Shown: positions 8,801 to 11,033 of the stretch, piece by piece | Numbering within the stretch: position 1 is the first letter of the stretch | How the letters are laid out: each line of letters starts with the position of its first letter | NCBI GenBank assembly: GCA_036939975.1 | Contig: JALLPB010001138.1 | Coordinates: 1-11,033, forward strand | Reading direction: 5' to 3' | Length of the DNA: 11,033 nucleotides | Source: Cyclostephanos tholiformis | Taxonomy: Eukaryota > Bacillariophyta > Thalassiosirophyceae > Thalassiosirales > Thalassiosiraceae | Program-made: the position numbers and the translations under genes | Notes under the pieces: model-generated | Database searches by the model: none | The model's input: the letters and a program-made list of their open reading frames with translations, nothing else | Told to the model about the DNA's origin: nothing

Positions 8801-10858
8801 ACCACGCGAGATCGACACTGCCCACAACGTCACGACCTCGGCGTTTTTGTCATCGTCAGAATGCAATCGGTTGCGTCGTTCGACAGCGGTGGCGGCGGGA
8901 CTTCGACGTCCGCCGCCGCCGCAGGTCGCCAGGACGAACTCCGCGGTGGTAGGCGACGCCTTAGCGGCCATCCCCCCTTCCCCTCCCGCGGGGGGACAAA
9001 TGTAGGCGTCAAGGGACATCACATCGAAATTGTACTGCGCCGTCGTGAACGCGGTGATTTCGATCGCGTCCGTCAGGTTCAGCAGTCGACGAGGTGCGTC
9101 AACGGCGGCGGCGATATTTTCGGCGCCGGAAGCACGATGATCGTCGTCGTCGTCGCGACTAGGTCGCCAGACCCATCTCGGGAGGGCCAGGAGCTCCACG
9201 AACCCCCCCAAGCGCGAGATGACCACGACGACGTCATCGCCGTCGTTCGTCGACACGGACATGAGGTCGGTTACGATCAAATTACCAGCGTCGCGCATAG
9301 TAGCTCGATCCCTCCCCTCCCGATCCCCCCCCCCTCCCTCGTTGCGAGTTGTTCCTCCGCGGAAATTATGTTTCGGCATCGTCGTCATGCTACCCCGGGC
9401 GGCCCGCACGACCGCCTCCGAGGGGTAGGACACCGCGATCGCCTCCCACCCGATATACTCCTCCGGGTTCATCGCCCTCCCATCGCCCTCTTGACCGCCT
9501 TCCTCGTCCGCTCGGCGACGAGTTCGTCTTCGTCGTCGTCGCGACCTGCGACGGTAGAACACGACGCCACCGTCGTCGTTCCTCTTACCCCAAGATACCG
9601 CGAGGCAGTCACGTCCAATCCCCGTCGCCCGCGCGTGTCGCAGGTCATCGTCCCACGGCGAGGAGGTCGTCGTTTTAATCGTCTTTTTCGGTGCCGTGGT
9701 CCCCCCCCCCCCGGCCATCGTCAGGCTTCGCCAGTCGGAGGTCAGGCTCTCCGTGGCGGCATCGTCCTCCTCCCGGTCGTCGTCGTCGACGTATCCACGG
9801 CCGTCGCGACGATTGTCGTTGTCGCCATAGTCGTCATCGAACGACAAACTTGATGGATGGAATTCCGCGATACGACCGTATCCGACGATGCAGTAATGGG
9901 GGTTGGACGACCACGACGAATGATGACAGGACGACGACGTCACGAGGGGCCTCGCGGGTAGGACCACCGCGACGACGCCTCGTCGGTCGTTATGGATGAC
10001 GGAAGAGGAATGGTTGAGGAGGGAGCAACAACGACGCTCCGAGGCGAGACAAAAGCGATGGAACGAAGTCGCCTCGCGCGGGATCGCGGACGAGTCGAAG
10101 TAGGTCGGGGGACCGTCTCGACCATTCACGCGTTGATCGTCGTCGTCGTCATCGTCCTCGTTGGATTCTCCTTCGTAACCTTCGTCGTCATTATCGTCGC
10201 GCTCGAATACGTCACCGCCCCGTCTATTCACTGGGGATTGCGCGCTCAATGACGAACCACCCACGCCACCAACACTGATGCCGCTTCCGCCGCCGCCGCC
10301 GCCGCCCCTCCAGTACAGCAGCCTGCGGAACCAGCCCACGGGTGCCAATGATGAGGACGACGCCGAATGGATTCCCCTCCCCCCCCCCTTCTTACAACCC
10401 TTCTCCTCGAGTAGCAGCTTCATTCGTTGTTGTTCCTCGAGGTAATATGATGAGGGGTAGAGCTTGGCGTAATGATCGTACCATCCACTTATAGAGGACG
10501 ACGACATCGAAGACATTGACGACCTCGATGCCTCGGCGGTCGTGGTCATTTCATCCGGGGGACACGACAATGTTATCGTCGATGGATGATAATGCGACGG
10601 ATACGACGACGACGGCGATGGCGGGTAGGAGGAGGAGGAGGAGGAGGAGGAGCCGCGTCTTCCGTCGTTATCATCGTCATCGTTATCGTCGTAACGGCTT
10701 CGGTCCCGTGATCTTGGTCGTCCGTCGATCAGTGCGTAAACCTCAATGGGGGGGCCACCGTCGTCATGACGTCGAAGGGGGGGGTGGGGTCCACTATCTT
10801 CGTCGTATACGTCATTGATGTCGTCGTTGAAGACGACGGGCGCGGCGTTGTTCGTCAT
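2867..10858 (-). CDS. NBAS: NBAS/Sec39-like ER vesicle-tethering protein with C-terminal UBA-like domain (2663 aa)
   Basis: In animals and plants this family (NBAS; plant MIP2; yeast Sec39) joins RINT1/Tip20 and ZW10/Dsl1 in a tether on the ER membrane that receives COPI vesicles from the Golgi with Use1/Sec20/syntaxin-18 SNAREs; animal NBAS also has a role in nonsense-mediated decay. Seen here: propeller-like strands in the NBAS order, including VLLAALDYNGGVSVLDV (829-845) and IEWW (902-905), then a helical Sec39-like stretch from about residue 1065. Residues 1245-1310 (FARRFL, ASKGDIYALTVL, LYDHLLP) and 1408-1438 (WYLNRV, LAGLIRLGI) resemble the best-conserved part of NBAS as I remember it. 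A UBA-like domain lies at about 2317-2366. The ATG is the first Met after an in-frame TAA at 10871-10873 and has A at -3; the stop is TGA. Human NBAS is about 2370 residues, so the excess here is low-complexity inserts and tail. No intron is needed, though an in-frame one in a low-complexity stretch cannot be excluded. The family call is from memory, without a search. Confidence 0.85.
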   Translation of the reverse strand: MTNNAAPVVFNDDINDVYDEDSGPHPPLRRHDDGGPPIEVYALIDGRPRSRDRSRYDDNDDDDNDGRRGSSSSSSSSYPPSPSSSYPSHYHPSTITLSCPPDEMTTTAEASRSSMSSMSSSSISGWYDHYAKLYPSSYYLEEQQRMKLLLEEKGCKKGGGRGIHSASSSSLAPVGWFRRLLYWRGGGGGGGSGISVGGVGGSSLSAQSPVNRRGGDVFERDDNDDEGYEGESNEDDDDDDDQRVNGRDGPPTYFDSSAIPREATSFHRFCLASERRCCSLLNHSSSVIHNDRRGVVAVVLPARPLVTSSSCHHSSWSSNPHYCIVGYGRIAEFHPSSLSFDDDYGDNDNRRDGRGYVDDDDREEDDAATESLTSDWRSLTMAGGGGTTAPKKTIKTTTSSPWDDDLRHARATGIGRDCLAVSWGKRNDDGGVVFYRRRSRRRRRRTRRRADEEGGQEGDGRAMNPEEYIGWEAIAVSYPSEAVVRAARGSMTTMPKHNFRGGTTRNEGGGGDREGRDRATMRDAGNLIVTDLMSVSTNDGDDVVVVISRLGGFVELLALPRWVWRPSRDDDDDHRASGAENIAAAVDAPRRLLNLTDAIEITAFTTAQYNFDVMSLDAYICPPAGGEGGMAAKASPTTAEFVLATCGGGGRRSPAATAVERRNRLHSDDDKNAEVVTLWAVSISRGLTSKSPRDEGEDDMYLSPSRNVDLYDDRDRNDDSLFKLIVRRLDYHIIDNVGADSSVFLSDVAAERWTSSAATKEENGRNDGELPTSPTERGRKRRKRLNEKQDFAPCSTAVARAAVPVAMLRFSPPSSNSRSVGGGMKDDKVLLAALDYNGGVSVLDVTEQSNCNSDPAYNHDGDSKKIHLFCSRDSTMTLPSRSRKRSKSSYKGRMAMASSSQIEWWSSGEGGRDVHSSAGSAALERSLSCSFTLVTYATLITGQNKNNMLFHQKAKSMKTKAIMRMQRWSWSSGFAKDQDQCNPSDVFCMPMSTSDGIDSAVVLLPMPTMLRQQQQSRHSSSSCHKMLSFLRLSADIVADIAEENHSKTAASKPSSSFDLTPPPQCRLHLSICGIKKFSKPAEIIATLLRRGYASKAIGVARRFGIGDDEGQRQNHILGEEGRLMMNRCRIQLWEERLDVKALKHVSDDAYVIRQALELLQCQDNCRIRHNCDLSLNKLLEIFSEAVARCDALREERMTSSARQLRDAVRRIGTFKLLLNHYADKTTASDARATGGISPNEQCLFARRFLSDFKDESLYDIAICAASKGDIYALTVLIVRHPFTMSERMQILDHAPLDVDITLYDHLLPCHIDGDNHGGKKVAHIFFPGKKYHHLGNEMFLSPLQLFTYLSNLQLQRRQLGAEREIPEIDIFTDDADRESVMLHFKKGVDDESLSSSLSSTSKVDVATWYLNRVLCTHNLTGQVLPFKELCLAGLIRLGIVSFTEGGAINTSDFNDFSDSSPESQVVGKLIYLYSAASFFCQILADKLCWVLRTWYVDEDQDCQQSSSLNETFDELKVGSGFFLSVVQFCTMDLNDAIPYIIENGNMHSISMFQKYFAPFVDGSGKYLEPRKNIEAAVCYFGSENMSDRFKHDMIELCLNKITRLKKSKNIPAMQPSLPIRLEESLSLCADFALLCFGYNSKSRIAQKEDFLINFLESIFNSTLDVIKMEWGALTDGVIDKLWSIFELLPWTITHELDEPPSNSTIQKGTIGGFHFRLVALQLCCKWHACQTFPSELLNLFYTGPYKGEGEFDNRGIRDLCRAGRGVILIICRAFCERAAKPASQKNSENFPHQDEKYHDAEDNITSGALSNEGHDLIFDFITDVDEFDSRFFTSGAQQSGCIGSFVFSSLLYQHCFVMLKNILKIRPSWFCQNYISSTIATFMRDAATSNNKNTNTTLAYHEILEQMFPHLCVEFEHHQRVIAAKEFIAVAMALDDNLLEKLFAILDNAAQPIDLVRALIDMDASAILLGCEFWGDKRSALAACTDASVWLSSQIRALMSGRTAEESSRVLPQMPGALVIQLANIIGLYAPHEILLVKCFMTHGVLRMNLGPAAVAICYSMLYDAAVSRRENIPDSRRTSHQELQVLNCVIAVAKAQSFFDLSIKGDLLTLTLQLIPIADSPLACVLLGTFKELEYDLLALTMNSLNDDAAQLSEKADDFLVFKAAKRAARGARDLVENTNKNSDITMKRNNFHDRSMIRVFRDIKKSSQADLLEKLFLMGDQTANDDSRSLAKSISESIFNWVIAEVFLARKSSIPLSLPAANILMMMELSLSCLLEFQGQDMSLIVKRALQDFKSKSVLPIAQTSAIPEPTAQPDISIIQRLRDRGYGQNAARRAVIMTDNQGYSAALTWAVSHFSDADFDSPIYFLCSDTTHVDQGVVNMADKLLQSIQNRVKGNWSQTNTSKHDRTSVACTRPKKPLDKPHGSSILLKKIIASKNPCQAPFPSPFQLVDRSSSFNAAPASGAAEHTHVTTLSKTSFVQSPSTTRKKNFLSEKSCQSPFESPLTSSDRDQLPDHTSTPNAAQAYVATKQTYATKQTETPFVSKIPSPSTTKACLPHIAMDNYSTRTSDKETLTINSPQRPSPRNLPDSASSVEGSLSSRASVKDQIKLGRVRFETQKLSLNERKKLALEGRRLLNAARAQRKDIFEPPTTITTSSPRPPI
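2924..3046 (-). other. Basic C-terminal helix (residues about 2605-2645)
   Basis: After roughly 220 disordered residues the sequence turns into a strongly helical, charged segment (core SLNERKKLALEGRRLLNAAR, 2622-2641) that lacks Pro and Gly except at one position. The last 18 residues return to a Thr/Pro-rich tail. Such an isolated helix at the end of a disordered tail often serves as a docking motif, but I recognise no family for it. Confidence 0.5.
3200..3538 (-). repeat. Imperfect internal tandem duplication in the disordered C-terminal tail
   Basis: Unit 1 is residues 2441-2487 (3398-3538) and unit 2 is residues 2498-2553 (3200-3367). Both begin CQ[AS]PF-[PE]SP, carry a DR...S-[FT]-[PN]-AA middle and end with a PSTT[RK]K/A block. 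DNA agrees: plus-strand GAAGGGCG followed by a seven-base variable stretch and AAG occurs at the start of both units, and GAAGGACTC plus AAGTC/GAGTC at the far ends. Unit 2 is longer because of a small KQT-type insertion (KQTYATKQTE, 2531-2540). The units are rich in Ser, Thr, Pro and SP dipeptides, consistent with a disordered, phosphorylatable linker; that role is inferred. Confidence 0.8.
3761..3910 (-). other. UBA-like ubiquitin-binding domain (residues about 2317-2366)
   Basis: The segment has the three-helix UBA pattern: helix 1 ending IIQRLRDRGYG (the RGY sits where UBA domains have MGF/MGY), helix 2 QNAARRAVIMT, and helix 3 NQGYSAALTWAVSHF with the usual Asn-x-Gly, Ala-Ala and Trp positions. 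It is followed by SDADFDSPI, which resembles the extension after UBA domains of USP5-type deubiquitinases as I remember them. UBA domains bind ubiquitin or ubiquitin-like proteins. Methionine of the classic MGF loop is replaced by arginine, so binding is not certain. I do not recall such a domain in animal, plant or yeast NBAS/Sec39. Confidence 0.75.
4979..7666 (-). other. Sec39-like alpha-solenoid (residues about 1065-1960)
   Basis: From residue 1065 the protein becomes evenly helical and free of low-complexity runs. The entry segment (KKFSKPAEIIATLLRRGYAS, 1075-1094) corresponds in position and style to the NBAS segment where the solenoid starts. Conserved-looking blocks follow at 1127-1160, 1244-1310 and 1403-1440. 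Helical sequence of the same kind continues to about 2300 (for example 2015-2070 and 2262-2296), so the solenoid probably extends beyond the limit given. In the known tether this domain contacts the RINT1/Tip20 partner. The boundaries are estimates by eye. Confidence 0.7.
7739..10075 (-). other. NBAS N-terminal beta-propeller region (residues about 262-1040) with low-complexity insertions
   Basis: Short strand-like blocks follow the order I recall for the NBAS N-terminal propeller: HYCIVGYGRI (321-330), DCLAVSWG (417-424), GWEAIAVSYPS (470-480), DVVVVISRLGGFVELLAL (542-559), AEFVLATCGGG (639-649), VVTLWAVSI (675-683), AVPVAMLRFSP (802-812), LLAALDYNGGVSVLDV (830-845) and SADIVADIAEE (1033-1043). 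The blocks are separated by acidic, Gly-rich or Arg-rich inserts, so a profile search may score this half weakly. In the family this region is the N-terminal propeller preceding the Sec39 solenoid; its binding partners here are unknown. Confidence 0.6.
10079..10858 (-). other. Low-complexity, probably disordered N-terminal region of the NBAS-like protein (residues 1-260)
   Basis: Residues 57-65 and 235-241 are Asp runs, 70-77 a Ser run and 185-191 a Gly run. They are encoded by GAC, TCC and GGC triplet repeats; for example (GGA)n on the plus strand at 10627-10652 gives the Ser run. A short ordered-looking segment with aromatic and hydrophobic residues (WYDHYAKLYPSSYYLEEQQ, 126-144; GWFRRLLYW, 175-183) sits between them and may be the start of the folded protein. 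No signal peptide or membrane segment is visible, which fits a peripheral cytosolic protein. Confidence 0.6.
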
Positions 10859-11033
10859 CGTCCCTCTTACTTATTTGTCTATCTTTTCTATCGTACCTAA
10901 GCCGGGTCAAAGTGTACCTATCTACAGTGCTTAAAGTATCTACTTTTGTACTCGTGTATGGTAAATACTGTGATGCCTTAAGGCTGTGATTTCTTTGAGC
11001 GTATACGCATATACGCATAAAAAAATAAAAAAA
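10859..11033 (-). promoter_or_regulatory. 5' flank of the NBAS-like gene (5' UTR and presumed promoter)
   Basis: This stretch lies immediately upstream of the start codon. It is AT-rich, ends at the window edge, and reads into in-frame TAA at 10871-10873, so it is not part of the coding frame. A 10-bp palindrome GCGTATACGC occurs at 10999-11008, overlapping a second ATACGCAT copy, then an A/T run. No convincing TATA box or initiator was identified. CpG is present here, unlike in the other flank. Promoter assignment is by position only. Confidence 0.35.

Noticed and set aside
8861..9853. A 330-codon open frame on the plus strand
   Set aside because: It lies wholly opposite the propeller half of the NBAS-like gene. 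The GAC/GTC triplet repeats lack stops in several frames, and the product is mainly Arg, Pro, Val and Ser without any recognisable domain.
10812..11018. A short minus-strand frame overlapping the start of the NBAS-like gene, considered as an upstream ORF
   Set aside because: It runs into the main coding sequence in another frame, has no domain and no supporting start context that I can judge; a regulatory upstream ORF would need ribosome profiling.

Overview
The window looks like nuclear DNA from a eukaryotic microalga, most likely a stramenopile and plausibly a diatom. This is an inference. It rests on one very long, apparently intronless gene, on a protein broken up by Asp, Ser, Gly and Arg runs made from GAC/CGA/TCG triplets, and on a repeat-filled, AT-richer flank. 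No bacterial operon layout, tRNA, rRNA, CRISPR array or recognisable transposase was seen.

Layout. Positions 1-2866 contain no gene I can support. They hold a decayed minisatellite of about 40 bp (about 24-210), polypurine DNA (about 286-583), a diverged repeat of about 175-195 bp (about 650-1345), a short GT-rich stretch, a scattered 14-15 bp motif in about 14 copies (2203-2759) and a GA microsatellite (2811-2847). This flank has almost no CpG: I count six up to 2750, against roughly 2-6 per 60 bases in the gene.

Positions 2867-10858 (minus strand) are a single 2663-residue open frame, which I identify as an NBAS/Sec39-family protein. That is the large subunit of the NRZ/Dsl1 tether (NBAS, RINT1, ZW10), which captures COPI retrograde vesicles at the endoplasmic reticulum. 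The order is: a low-complexity N-terminus; a beta-propeller region swollen by low-complexity inserts; a Sec39-like alpha-solenoid; a UBA-like ubiquitin-binding domain; a disordered tail with an internal duplication; and a basic, probably helical C-terminus. Positions 10859-11033 are the gene's 5' flank.

The most noteworthy points are the UBA-like domain on an NBAS-type tether, the abrupt CpG-depleted flank, the motif array in the 3' flank, and the recent duplication in the tail. I see only one gene, so nothing can be said about cooperation between genes inside the window.
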